Source of the DNA: Protonemura montana
Lineage: Eukaryota > Arthropoda > Insecta > Plecoptera > Nemouridae
NCBI GenBank assembly: GCA_947568835.1
Contig: OX387607.1
Span: forward strand, 20,363,277 to 20,427,276
DNA length: 64,000 nt
Direction: 5' to 3'
This document shows positions 46,383 through 60,100 of the stretch, piece after piece. How positions within the stretch are numbered: the first letter of the stretch is position 1; each line of letters opens with the position of its first letter. The notes under the pieces were generated by a model. That model searched no databases and was not told the DNA's origin. It was given only the letters and a program-made list of their open reading frames with translations. A program made the translations under genes and the position numbers.

Positions 46383-49300
46383 CTAGCTACCCAGACTCTC
46401 CAGACACTCTGCCTCGCTAGCCAGGCGCTCCAGACACTCTGCCACGCTAGCCAGACGCTCCAGACACTCTGATTCGCTACCCAGACGTTCAAGACACTTT
46501 GCCTCGCTCCCCAGACGCTCCAGACACTCTGCCTCGTTAGCCAGGTGCTTCAGAAGCTCTGCCTCGCTAGCCAGGCGCTCCAGACACTCTGCCATTCTAG
46601 CCAGACGCTCCAGACTATCTGCTACGCTAGCCAGAGGCTCCAGACACTCTGCCACGCTAAATAGACGCTCCAGACACTCTGCCTTGCTACCCAGAATCTC
46701 CAGACACTCTGCCTCGCTACCCAGACGCTTTAGACTATCTGCCTCACTAGCCAGGCACTCCAGACACTCTGGCTCGCTACCCAGACGATCCAGACACTCT
46801 GCCTCCCTAGCCAGCCGCTCCAGACACTCTGCCATGCTAGCCAGAGATTTCAGACACTCTGCTACGCTAGCCAGACGCTCCAGACACTCTGCCACGCTAG
46901 CCAGAGGCTGAAGACACTCTGCAATGCTAGCCAGACGCTCCAGACACTCTGCCACGCTAGCTAGACGCTCCAGACACTCTGATTCGCTACTTAGACGCTC
47001 CAGACACCTTGCCTCGCTACCCAGACGCTCCAGACACTCTGCCTCGCTACCTAGACGCTTCAGACTATCTGCCACGCTAATCAGTGGCTCCAGACACTCT
47101 GCCACGCTAGCTAGACGCTCCAGGCACTCTGTCTCGCTACTTAGACGCTCCAGACACTGTGCCTCGCTAGCCAGGCACTCCAGACACTCTGCCACGCTAG
47201 CTAGACGCTCCAGACACTCTGATTCGCTACTTAGACGCTCCAGACACCTTGCCTCGCTACCCAGACACACCAGACACTCTGCCTCGCTAGCTAAACGCTC
47301 CAGACACTCTGCCTCGCTACCCAGACGCTTTAGACTATCTGCCACGCTAGCCAGTGGCTCCAGACACTCTGCCACGCTAGCTAGACGCTCCAGGCACTCT
47401 GCCTCGCTACTTAGACGCTCCAGAAACTCTGCCTCACTAGCCAGGCACTCCAGACACTCTGGCTCGCTACCCAGACGATCCAGACACTCTGCCTCCCTAG
47501 CCAGCCGCTCCAGACACTCTGCCATGCTAGCCAGAGATTTCAGACACTCTGCTACGCTAGCTAGACGCTCCAGACACTCTGCCACGCTAGCTAGACGCTC
47601 CAGACACTCTGCCTTGCTACTTAGACCCTCCAGACACTCTGCCTCGCTAGCCAGGCGCTCCAGACACTCTGCCTAGCTACCCAGACGCTCCAGACTATCT
47701 GCCACGCTAGCCAGTGGCTCCAGACTATCTGCCACGCTAGCCAGAGGCTCCAGACACTCTGCCACGCTTGTTAGACAATCCAGACTTTCTGCCTTGCTAG
47801 CCAGGCGCTCCAGACACTCTGCCTCGCTAGCCAGACGCTCCAGACACTCTGCCTCGTTAGCCAGGCGCTTCAGAAGCTCTGCCTCGCTAGCCAGGCGCTC
47901 CAGACACTCTGCCATTCTAGCCAGACGCTCCAGACTATCTGCTACGCTAGCCAGAGGCTCCAGACACTCTGCCACGCTAAATAGACGCTCCAGACACTCT
48001 GCCTTGCTACCCAGAATCTCCAGACACTTTGCCTCGCTACCCAGACGCTCCAGACTATCTGCAACGCTAGCCAGTGGCTCCAGCCACTCTGCCACGCTAG
48101 CTAGACGCTCCAGGCACTCTGCCTCGCTACTCAGACGCTCCAGACACTCTGCAATGCTAGCCAGACGCTCCAGACACTCTGCCACGCTAGCTAGACGCTC
48201 CAGACACTCTGATTCGCTACTTAGACGCTCCAGACACCTTGCCTCGCTACCCAGACACACCAGACACTCTGCCTCGCTAGCTAAACGCTCCAGACACTCT
48301 GCCTTGCTACCCAGACCCTCCAGACACTCTGTCTCGCTAGCCATGCGCTCAAGAATTTCTGCCTCGCTACCCAGACGCTCCAGACTATCTGCCACGCTAG
48401 CCAGTGGCTCCAGACTATCTGCCACGCTAGCCAGAGGCTCCAGACACTCTGCCACGCTTGTTAGACAATCCAGACTTTCTGCCTTGCTAGCCAGGCGCTC
48501 CAGACACTCTGCCTCGCTAGCCAGACGCTCCAGACACTCTGCCTCGTTAGCCAGGCACTTCAGAAGCTCTGCCTCGCTAGCCAGGCGCTCCAGACACTCT
48601 GCCATTCTAGCCAGACGCTCCAGACTATCTGCTACGCTAGCCAGAGGCTCCAGACACTCTGCCACGCTAAATAGACGCTCCAGACACTCTGCCTTGCTAC
48701 CCAGAATCTCCAGACACTTTGCCTCGCTACCCAGACGCTCCAGACTATCTGCAACGCTAGCCAGTGGCTCCAGCCACTCTGCCACGCTAGCTAGACGCTC
48801 CAGGCACTCTGCCTCGCTACTCAGACGCTCCAGACACTCTGCAATGCTAGCCAGACGCTCCAGACACTCTGCCACGCTAGCTAGACGCTCCAGACACTCT
48901 GATTCGCTACTTAGACGCTCCAGACACCTTGCCTCGCTACCCAGACACACCAGACACTCTGCCTCGCTAGCTAAACGCTCCAGACACTCTGCCTTGCTAC
49001 CCAGACCCTCCAAACACTCTGTCTCGCTAGCCATGCGCTCAAGAATTTCTGCCTCGCTACCCAGACGCTCCAGACTATCTGCCACGCTAGCCAGTGGCTC
49101 CAGACTATCTGCCACGCTAGCCAGAGGCTCCAGACACTCTGCCACGCTTGTTAGACAATCCAGACTTTCTGCCTTGCTAGCCAGGCGCTCCAGACACTCT
49201 GCCTCGCTAGCCAGACGCTCCAGACACTCTGCCTCGTTAGCCAGGCGCTTCAGAAGCTCTGCCTCGCTAGCCAGGCGCTCCAGACACTCTGCCATTCTAG

Positions 49301-52300
49301 CCAGACAGTCCAGACTATCTGCTACGCTAGCCAGAGGCTCCAGACACTCTGCCACGCTAAATAGACGCTCCAGACACTCTGCCTTGCTACCCAGAATCTC
49401 CAGACACTCTGCCTCGCTAGCCAGGCGCTCCAGACACTCTGCCTCGCTACCCAGACGCTTTAGACTATCTGCCACGCTAGCCAGTGGCTCAAGACACTCT
49501 GCCACGCTAGCTAGACGCTCCAGGCACTCTGCCTCGCTACTTAGACGCTCCAGAAACTCTGCCTCACTAGCCAGGCACTCCAGACACTCTGGCTCGCTAC
49601 TTAGACGATCCAGACACTCTGCCTCCCTAGCCAGCCGCTCCAGACACTCTGATTCGCTACCCAGACGCTCCAGACACTCTGCCTCGCTACTTAGACGCTT
49701 TAGACTATCTGCCACGCAAGCCAGTGGCTCCAGACACTCTGCCACGCTAGCTAGACGCTCCAGGCACTCTGCCTCGCTACTTAGACGCTCCAGAAACTCT
49801 GCCTCACTAGCCAGGCACTCCAGACACTCTGGCTCGCTACCCAGACGATCCAGACACTCTGCCTCCCTAGCCAGCCGCTCCAGACACTCTGCCATGCTAG
49901 CCAGAGATTTCAGACACTCTGCTACGCTAGCTAGACGCTCCAGACACTCTGCCACGCTAGCTAGACGCTCCAGACACTCTGCCTTGCTACTTAGACCCTC
50001 CAGACACTCTGCCTCGCTAGCCAGGCGCTCCAGACACTCTGCCTCGCTACCCAGACGCTCCAGACTATTTGCCACGCTAGCCAGTGGCTCCAGACTATCT
50101 GCCACGCTAGCCAGAGGCTGCAGACACTCTGCAATGCTAGCCAGACGCTCCAGACACTCTGCCACGCTAGCCAGAGGCTGAAGACACTCTGCAATGCTAG
50201 CCAGGCGCTCCAGACACTCTGCTTCGCTAGCCAGCCGCTCCAGACACTCTGCCATGCTAGCCAGACGCTTCAGACACTCTGGCTAGCTACCCAGACTCTC
50301 CAGACACTCTGCCTCGCAAGCCAGGCGCTCCAGACACTCTGCCACGCTAGCCAGACGCTCCAGACACTCTGATTCGCTACCCAGACGTTCAAGACACTTT
50401 GCCTCGCTCCCCAGACGCTCCAGACACTCTGCCTCGTTAGCCAGGCGCTTCAGAAGCTCTGCCTCGCTAGCCAGGCGCTCCAGACACTCTGCCATTCTAG
50501 CCAGACGCTCCAGACTATCTGCTACGCTAGCCAGAGGCTCCAGACACTCTGCCACGCTAAATAGACGCTCCAGACACTCTGCCTTGCTACCCAGAATCTC
50601 CAGACACTCTGCCTCGCTAGCCAGGCGCTCCAGACACTCTGCCTCGCTACCCAGACGCTTTAGACTATCTGCCACGCTAGCCAGTGGCTCCAGACACTCT
50701 GCCACGCTAGCTAGACGTTCCAGGCACTCTGCCTCGCTACTTAGACGCTCCAGAAACTCTGCCTCACTAGCCAGGCACTCCAGACACTCTGGCTCGCTAC
50801 CCAGACGATCCAGACACTCTGCCTCCCTAGCCAGCCGCTCCAGACACTCTGCCATGCTAGCCAGAGATTTCAGACACTCTGCTACGCTAGCCAGACGCTC
50901 CAGACACTCTGCCACGCTAGCCAGAGGCTGAAGACACTCTGCAATGCTAGCCAGACGCTCCAGACACTCTGCCACGCTAGCTAGACGCTCCAGACACTCT
51001 GATTTGCTACTTAGACGCTCCAGACACCTTGCCTCGCTACCCAGACGCTCCAGACACTCTGCCTCGCTACCTAGACGCTTCAGACTATCTGCCACGCTAA
51101 TCAGTGGCTCCAGACACTCTGCCACGCTAGCTAGACGCTCCAGGCACTCTGTCTCGCTACTTAGACGCTCCAGACACTGTGCCTCGCTAGCCAGGCACTC
51201 CAGACACTCTGATTCGCTACCCAGACGTTCCAGACACTTTGCCTCGCTACCCAGACGCTCCAGACTATCTGCAACGCTAGCCAGTGGCTCCAGCCACTCT
51301 GCCACGCTAGCTAGACGCTCCAGGCACTCTGCCTCGCTACTCAGACGCTCCAGACACTCTGCAATGCTAGCCAGACGCTCCAGACACTCTGCCACGCTAG
51401 CTAGACGCTCCAGACACTCTGATTCGCTACTTAGACGCTCCAGACACCTTGCCTCGCTACCCAGACACACCAGACACTCTGCCTCGCTAGCTAAACGCTC
51501 CAGACACTCTGCCTTGCTACCCAGACCCTCCAGACACTCTGTCTCGCTAGCCATGCGCTCAAGAATTTCTGCCTCGCTACCCAGACGCTCCAGACTATCT
51601 GCCACGCTAGCCAGTGGCTCCAGACTATCTGCCACGCTAGCCAGAGGCTCCAGACACTCTGCCACGCTTGTTAGACAATCCAGACTTTCTGCCTTACTAG
51701 CCAGGCGCTCCAGACACTCTGCCTCGCTAGCCAGACGCTCCAGACACTCTGCCACGCTAAATAGACGCTCCAGACACTCTGCCTTGCTACCCAGAATCTC
51801 CAGACACTTTGCCTCGCTACCCAGACGCTCCAGACTATCTGCAACGCTAGCCAGTGGCTCCAGCCACTCTGCCACGCTAGCTAGACGCTCCAGGCACTCT
51901 GCCTCGCTACTCAGACGCTCCAGACACTCTGCAATGCTAGCCAGACGCTCCAGACACTCTGCCACGCTAGCTAGACGCTCCAGACACTCTGATTCGCTAC
52001 TTAGACGCTCCAGACACCTTGCCTCGCTACCCAGACACACCAGACACTCTGCCTCGCTAGCTAAACGCTCCAGACACTCTGCCTTGCTACCCAGACCCTC
52101 CAAACACTCTGTCTCGCTAGCCATGCGCTCAAGAATTTCTGCCTCGCTACCCAGACGCTCCAGACTATCTGCCACGCTAGCCAGTGGCTCCAGACTATCT
52201 GCCACGCTAGCCAGAGGCTCCAGACACTCTGCCACGCTTGTTAGACAATCCAGACTTTCTGCCTTGCTAGCCAGGCGCTCCAGACACTCTGCCTCGCTAG

Positions 52301-55300
52301 CCAGACGCTCCAGACACTCTGCCTCGTTAGCCAGGCGCTTCAGAAGCTCTGCCTCGCTAGCCAGGCGCTCCAGACACTCTGCCATTCTAGCCAGACAGTC
52401 CAGACTATCTGCTACGCTAGCCAGAGGCTCCAGACACTCTGCCACGCTAAATAGACGCTCCAGACACTCTGCCTTGCTACCCAGAATCTCCAGACACTCT
52501 GCCTCGCTAGCCAGGCGCTCCAGACACTCTGCCTCGCTACCCAGACGCTTTAGACTATCTGCCACGCTAGCCAGTGGCTCAAGACACTCTGCCACGCTAG
52601 CTAGACGCTCCAGGCACTCTGCCTCGCTACTTAGACGCTCCAGAAACTCTGCCTCACTAGCCAGGCACTCCAGACACTCTGGCTCGCTACTTAGACGATC
52701 CAGACACTCTGCCTCCCTAGCCAGCCGCTCCAGACACTCTGATTCGCTACCCAGACGCTCCAGACACTCTGCCTCGCTACTTAGACGCTTTAGACTATCT
52801 GCCACGCAAGCCAGTGGCTCCAGACACTCTGCCACGCTAGCTAGACGCTCCAGGCACTCTGCCTCGCTACTTAGACGCTCCAGAAACTCTGCCTCACTAG
52901 CCAGGCACTCCAGACACTCTGGCTCGCTACCCAGACGATCCAGACACTCTGCCTCCCTAGCCAGCCGCTCCAGACACTCTGCCATGCTAGCCAGAGATTT
53001 CAGACACTCTGCTACGCTAGCTAGACGCTCCAGACACTCTGCCACGCTAGCTAGACGCTCCAGACACTCTGCCTTGCTACTTAGACCCTCCAGACACTCT
53101 GCCTCGCTAGCCAGGCGCTCCAGACACTCTGCCTCGCTACCCAGACGCTCCAGACTATTTGCCACGCTAGCCAGTGGCTCCAGACTATCTGCCACGCTAG
53201 CCAGAGGCTGCAGACACTCTGCAATGCTAGCCAGACGCTCCAGACACTCTGCCACGCTAGCCAGAGGCTGAAGACACTCTGCAATGCTAGCCAGGCGCTC
53301 CAGACACTCTGCTTCGCTAGCCAGCCGCTCCAGACACTCTGCCATGCTAGCCAGACGCTTCAGACACTCTGGCTAGCTACCCAGACTCTCCAGACACTCT
53401 GCCTCGCAAGCCAGGCGCTCCAGACACTCTGCCACGCTAGCCAGACGCTCCAGACACTCTGATTCGCTACCCAGACGTTCAAGACACTTTGCCTCGCTCC
53501 CCAGACGCTCCAGACACTCTGCCTCGTTAGCCAGGCGCTTCAGAAGCTCTGCCTCGCTAGCCAGGCGCTCCAGACACTCTGCCATTCTAGCCAGACGCTC
53601 CAGACTATCTGCTACGCTAGCCAGAGGCTCCAGACACTCTGCCACGCTAAATAGACGCTCCAGACACTCTGCCTTGCTACCCAGAATCTCCAGACACTCT
53701 GCCTCGCTAGCCAGGCGCTCCAGACACTCTGCCTCGCTACCCAGACGCTTTAGACTATCTGCCACGCTAGCCAGTGGCTCCAGACACTCTGCCACGCTAG
53801 CTAGACGTTCCAGGCACTCTGCCTCGCTACTTAGACGCTCCAGAAACTCTGCCTCACTAGCCAGGCACTCCAGACACTCTGGCTCGCTACCCAGACGATC
53901 CAGACACTCTGCCTCCCTAGCCAGCCGCTCCAGACACTCTGCCATGCTAGCCAGAGATTTCAGACACTCTGCTACGCTAGCCAGACGCTCCAGACACTCT
54001 GCCACGCTAGCCAGAGGCTGAAGACACTCTGCAATGCTAGCCAGACGCTCCAGACACTCTGCCACGCTAGCTAGACGCTCCAGACACTCTGATTTGCTAC
54101 TTAGACGCTCCAGACACCTTGCCTCGCTACCCAGACGCTCCAGACACTCTGCCTCGCTACCTAGACGCTTCAGACTATCTGCCACGCTAATCAGTGGCTC
54201 CAGACACTCTGCCACGCTAGCTAGACGCTCCAGGCACTCTGTCTCGCTACTTAGACGCTCCAGACACTGTGCCTCGCTAGCCAGGCACTCCAGACACTCT
54301 GATTCGCTACCCAGACGTTCCAGACACTTTGCCTCGCTACCCAGACGCTCCAGACTATCTGCAACGCTAGCCAGTGGCTCCAGCCACTCTGCCACGCTAG
54401 CTAGACGCTCCAGGCACTCTGCCTCGCTACTCAGACGCTCCAGACACTCTGCAATGCTAGCCAGACGCTCCAGACACTCTGCCACGCTAGCTAGACGCTC
54501 CAGACACTCTGATTCGCTACTTAGACGCTCCAGACACCTTGCCTCGCTACCCAGACACACCAGACACTCTGCCTCGCTAGCTAAACGCTCCAGACACTCT
54601 GCCTTGCTACCCAGACCCTCCAGACACTCTGTCTCGCTAGCCATGCGCTCAAGAATTTCTGCCTCGCTACCCAGACGCTCCAGACTATCTGCCACGCTAG
54701 CCAGTGGCTCCAGACTATCTGCCACGCTAGCCAGAGGCTCCAGACACTCTGCCACGCTTGTTAGACAATCCAGACTTTCTGCCTTACTAGCCAGGCGCTC
54801 CAGACACTCTGCCTCGCTAGCCAGACGCTCCAGACACTCTGCCTCGTTAGCCAGGCGCTTCAGAAGCTCTGCCTCGCTAGCCAGGCGCTCCAGACACTCT
54901 GCCATTCTAGCCAGACGCTCCAGACTATCTGCAACGCTAGCCAGTGGCTCCAGCCACTCTGCCACGCTAGCTAGACGCTCCAGGCACTCTGCCTCGCTAC
55001 TCAGACGCTTCAGACACTCTGCAATGCTAGCCAGACGCTCCAGACACTCTGCCACGCTAGCTAGACGCTCCAGACACTCTGATTCGCTACTTAGACGCTC
55101 CAGACACCTTGCCTCGCTACCCAGACACACCAGACACTCTGGCTCGCTAGCTAAACGCTCCAGACACTCTGCCTTGCTACCCAGACCCTCCAGACACTCT
55201 GTATCGCTAGCTATGCGCTCAAGAATTTCTGCCTCGCTACCCAGACGCTCCAGACTATCTGCCACGCTAGCCAGTGGCTCCAGACTATCTGCCACGCTAG

Positions 55301-57182
55301 CCAGAGGCTCCAGACACTCTGCCACGCTTGTTAGACAATCCAGACTTTCTGCCTTGCTAGCCAGGCGCTCCAGACACTCTGCCTCGCTAGCCAGACGCTC
55401 CAGACACTCTGCCTCGTTAGCCAGGCGCTTCAGAAGCTCTGCCTCGCTAGCCAGGCGCTCCAGACACTCTGCCATTCTAGCCAGACGCTCCAGACTATCT
55501 GCTACGCTAGCCAGAGGCTCCAGACAATCTGCCACGCTAAAAAGACCCTCCAGACACTCTGCCTTGCTACCCAGAATCTCCAGACACTCTGCCTCGCTAG
55601 CCAGGCGCTCAAGACACTCTGCCTCGCTAGCCAGGCGCTCCAGACACTCTGCCACGCTAGCTAGACGCTCCAGGCACTCTGCCTCGCTACTTAGACGCTC
55701 CAGACACTCTGCCTCGCTAGCCAGCCGCTCCAGACACTCTACCACGCTAGCCAGACGATCCAGACACTCTGATTCGCTACCCAGACGTTCAAGACACTTT
55801 GCCTCGCTCCCCAGACGCTCCAGACACTCTGCCTCGTTAGCCAGGCGCTTCAGAAGCTCTGCCTGGCTAGCCAGGCGCTCCAGACACTCTGCCATTCTAG
55901 CCAGACGCTCCAGACTATCTGCTACGCTAGCCAGAGGCTCCAGACACTCTGCCACGCTAGATAGACGCTCCAGACACTCTGCCTTGCTACCCAGAATCTC
56001 CAGACACTCTGCCTCAGTAGCCAGGCGCTCCAGACACTCTGCCTCGCTACCCAGACGCTTTAGACTATCTGCCACGCTAGCCAGTGGCTCCAGACACTCT
56101 GCCACGCTAGCTAGACGCTCCAGGCACTCTGCCTCGCTACTTAGACGCTCCAGAAACTCTGCCTCACTAGCCAGGCACTCCAGACACTCTGGCTCGCTAC
56201 CCAGACGATCCAGACACTCTGCCTTCCATGCCAGCCGCTTTAGACACTCTGCCATGCTAGCCAGAGATTTCAGACACTCTGCTACGCTAGCTAGACGCTC
56301 CAGACATTCTGCCACGCTAGCTAGACGCTCCAAACACTCTGCCTCGCTAGCCAGGCGCTCCAGACACTCTGCCTCGCTACCCAGACGCTCCAGACTATTT
56401 GCCACGCTAGCCAGAGGCTCCAGACACTCTGCCACGCTAGCTAGACGCTCCAGACACTCTGCCTCGCTAGCCAGGCACTCCAGACACTCTGATTCGCTAC
56501 CCAGACGTTCCAGACACTTTGCCTCGCTACCCAGACGCTCCAGACTATCTGCAACGCTAGCCAGGCGCCCCAGACACTCTGCCTCGCTACCCAGACGCTT
56601 TAGACTATCTGCCACGCTAGCCAGTGGCTCCAGACACTCTGCCACGCTAGGTAGACGCTCCAGGCACTCTGCCTCGCTACTTAGACGCTCCAGAAACTCT
56701 GCCTCACTAGCCAGGCACTCCAGACACTCTGGCTCGCTACCCAGACGATCCAGACACTCTGCCTCCCTAGCCAGCCGCTCCAGACACTCTGCCATGCTAG
56801 CCAGAGATTTCAGACACTCTGCTACGCTAGCAAGACGCTCCAGACACTCTGCCACGCTAGCTCGACGCTCCAGACACTCTGCCTTGCTACTTAGACCCTC
56901 CAGACACTCTGCCTCGCTAGCCAGGCGCTCCAGACACTCTGCCTCGCTACCCAGACGCTCCAGACTATTTGCCACGCTAGCCAGTGGCTCCAGACTATCT
57001 GCCACGCTAGCCAGAGGCTGCAGACACTCTGCAATGCTAGCCAGACGCTCCAGACACTCTGCCACGCTAGCCAGAGGCTGAAGACACTCTGCAATGCTAG
57101 CCAGGCGCTCCAGACACTCTGCTTCGCTAGCCAGCCGCTCCAGACACTCTGCCATGCTAGCCAGACGCTTCAGACACTCTGG
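46383..57182. repeat. 10.8-kb right-arm super-repeat, copy 1
   Basis: Block order from 46,383 onward is reproduced from 57,183 onward. The displacement is 10,800 bp at the start and 10,890 bp after a 90-bp (3-unit) length difference near 46.7 kb. Within it lie 690-bp modules (TTGTTAGACAATCC marker at about 47,768, 48,458 and 49,148) and a 3,090-bp displacement between 50,283 and 53,373. The longest - frame of the window (53,373-57,155; 1,260 codons) lies inside. Confidence 0.85.
50283..53372. repeat. 3,090-bp HOR inside the right arm
   Basis: The first ~1.6 kb is repeated at 53,373 with the same rare states, for example CTCGCAAGCC (about 50,314 and 53,404), GACGTTCCAGGC (about 50,715 and 53,805) and GATTTGCTAC (about 51,001 and 54,091). 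After the TTGTTAGACAATCC marker the two copies diverge in module content. Confidence 0.8.
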
Positions 57183-60100
57183 CTAGCTACCCAGACTCTC
57201 CAGACACTCTGCCTCGCTAGCCAGGCGCTCCAGACACTCTGCCACGCTAGCCAGACGCTCCAGACACTCTGATTCGCTACCCAGACGTTCAAGACACTTT
57301 GCCTCGCTCCCCAGACGCTCCAGACACTCTGCCTCGTTAGCCAGGCGCTTCAGAAGCTCTGCCTCGCTAGCCAGGCGCTCCAGACACTCTGCCATTCTAG
57401 CCAGACGCTCCAGACTATCTGCTACGCTAGCCAGAGGCTCCAGACACTCTGCCACGCTAAATAGACGCTCCAGACACTCTGCCTTGCTACCCAGAATCTC
57501 CAGACACTCTGCCTCGCTACCCAGACGCTTTAGACTATCTGCCACGCTAGCCAGTGGCTCCAGACACTCTGCCACGCTAGCTAGACGTTCCAGGCACTCT
57601 GCCTCGCTACTTAGACGCTCCAGAAACTCTGCCTCACTAGCCAGGCACTCCAGACACTCTGGCTCGCTACCCAGACGATCCAGACACTCTGCCTCCCTAG
57701 CCAGCCGCTCCAGACACTCTGCCATGCTAGCCAGAGATTTCAGACACTCTGCTACGCTAGCCAGACGCTCCAGACACTCTGCCACGCTAGCCAGAGGCTG
57801 AAGACACTCTGCAATGCTAGCCAGACGCTCCAGACACTCTGCCACGCTAGCTAGACGCTCCAGACACTCTGATTCGCTACTTAGACGCTCCAGACACCTT
57901 GCCTCGCTACCCAGACGCTCCAGACACTCTGCCTCGCTACCTAGACGCTTCAGACTATCTGCCACGCTAATCAGTGGCTCCAGACACTCTGCCACGCTAG
58001 CTAGACGCTCCAGGCACTCTGTCTCGCTACTTAGACGCTCCAGACACTGTGCCTCGCTAGCCAGGCACTCCAGACACTCTGCCACGCTAGCTAGACGCTC
58101 CAGACACTCTGATTCGCTACTTAGACGCTCCAGACACCTTGCCTCGCTACCCAGACACACCAGACACTCTGCCTCGCTAGCTAAACGCTCCAGACACTCT
58201 GCCTCGCTACCCAGACGCTTTAGACTATCTGCCACGCTAGCCAGTGGCTCCAGACACTCTGCCACGCTAGCTAGACGCTCCAGGCACTCTGCCTCGCTAC
58301 TTAGACGCTCCAGAAACTCTGCCTCACTAGCCAGGCACTCCAGACACTCTGGCTCGCTACCCAGACGATCCAGACACTCTGCCTCCCTAGCCAGCCGCTC
58401 CAGACACTCTGCCATGCTAGCCAGAGATTTCAGACACTCTGCTACGCTAGCTAGACGCTCCAGACACTCTGCCACGCTAGCTAGACGCTCCAGACACTCT
58501 GCCTTGCTACTTAGACCCTCCAGACACTCTGCCTCGCTAGCCAGGCGCTCCAGACACTCTGCCTAGCTATCCAGACGCTCCAGACTATCTGCCACGCTAG
58601 CCAGTGGCTCCAGACTATCTGCCACGCTAGCCAGAGGCTCCAGACACTCTGCCACGCTTGTTAGACAATCCAGACTTTCTGCCTTGCTAGCCAGGCGCTC
58701 CAGACACTCTGCCTCGCTAGCCAGACGCTCCAGACACTCTGCCTCGTTAGCCAGGCGCTTCAGAAGCTCTGCCTCGCTAGCCAGGCGCTCCAGACACTCT
58801 GCCATTCTAGCCAGACGCTCCAGACTATCTGCTACGCTAGCCAGAGGCTCCAGACACTCTGCCACGCTAAATAGACGCTCCAGACACTCTGCCTTGCTAC
58901 CCAGAATCTCCAGACACTTTGCCTCGCTACCCAGACGCTCCAGACTATCTGCAACGCTAGCCAGTGGCTCCAGCCACTCTGCCACGCTAGCTAGACGCTC
59001 CAGGCACTCTGCCTCGCTACTCAGACGCTCCAGACACTCTGCAATGCTAGCCAGACGCTCCAGACACTCTGCCACGCTAGCTAGACGCTCCAGACACTCT
59101 GATTCGCTACTTAGACGCTCCAGACACCTTGCCTCGCTACCCAGACACACCAGACACTATGCCTCGCTAGCTAAACGCTCCAGACACTCTGCCTTGCTAC
59201 CCAGACCCTCCAGACACTCTGTCTCGCTAGCCATGCGCTCAAGAATTTCTGCCTCGCTACCCAGACGCTCCAGACTATCTGCCACGCTAGCCAGTGGCTC
59301 CAGACTATCTGCCACGCTAGCCAGAGGCTCCAGACACTCTGCCACGCTTGTTAGACAATCCAGACTTTCTGCCTTGCTAGCCAGGCGCTCCAGACACTCT
59401 GCCTCGCTAGCCAGACGCTCCAGACACTCTGCCTCGTTAGCCAGGCACTTCAGAAGCTCTGCCTCGCTAGCCAGGCGCTCCAGACACTCTGCCATTCTAG
59501 CCAGACGCTCCAGACTATCTGCTACGCTAGCCAGAGGCTCCAGACACTCTGCCACGCTAAATAGACGCTCCAGACACTCTGCCTTGCTACCCAGAATCTC
59601 CAGACACTTTGCCTCGCTACCCAGACGCTCCAGACTATCTGCAACGCTAGCCAGTGGCTCCAGCCACTCTGCCACGCTAGCTAGACGCTCCAGGCACTCT
59701 GCCTCGCTACTCAGACGCTCCAGACACTCTGCAATGCTAGCCAGACGCTCCAGACACTCTGCCACGCTAGCTAGACGCTCCAGACACTCTGATTCGCTAC
59801 TTAGACGCTCCAGACACCTTGCCTCGCTACCCAGACACACCAGACACTCTGCCTCGCTAGCTAAACGCTCCAGACACTCTGCCTTGCTACCCAGACCCTC
59901 CAAACACTCTGTCTCGCTAGCCATGCGCTCAAGAATTTCTGCCTCGCTACCCAGACGCTCCAGACTATCTGCCACGCTAGCCAGTGGCTCCAGACTATCT
60001 GCCACGCTAGCCAGAGGCTCCAGACACTCTGCCACGCTTGTTAGACAATCCAGACTTTCTGCCTTGCTAGCCAGGCGCTCCAGACACTCTGCCTCGCTAG

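Noticed and set aside
50283-53345. Leu/Glu-rich coiled-coil protein gene on the - strand
   Set aside because: A 10-residue period does not fit heptad or hendecad coiled coils, the frame has no gene ends in the window, and TAG stops recur with the HOR. Kept only as a hypothesis in findings.
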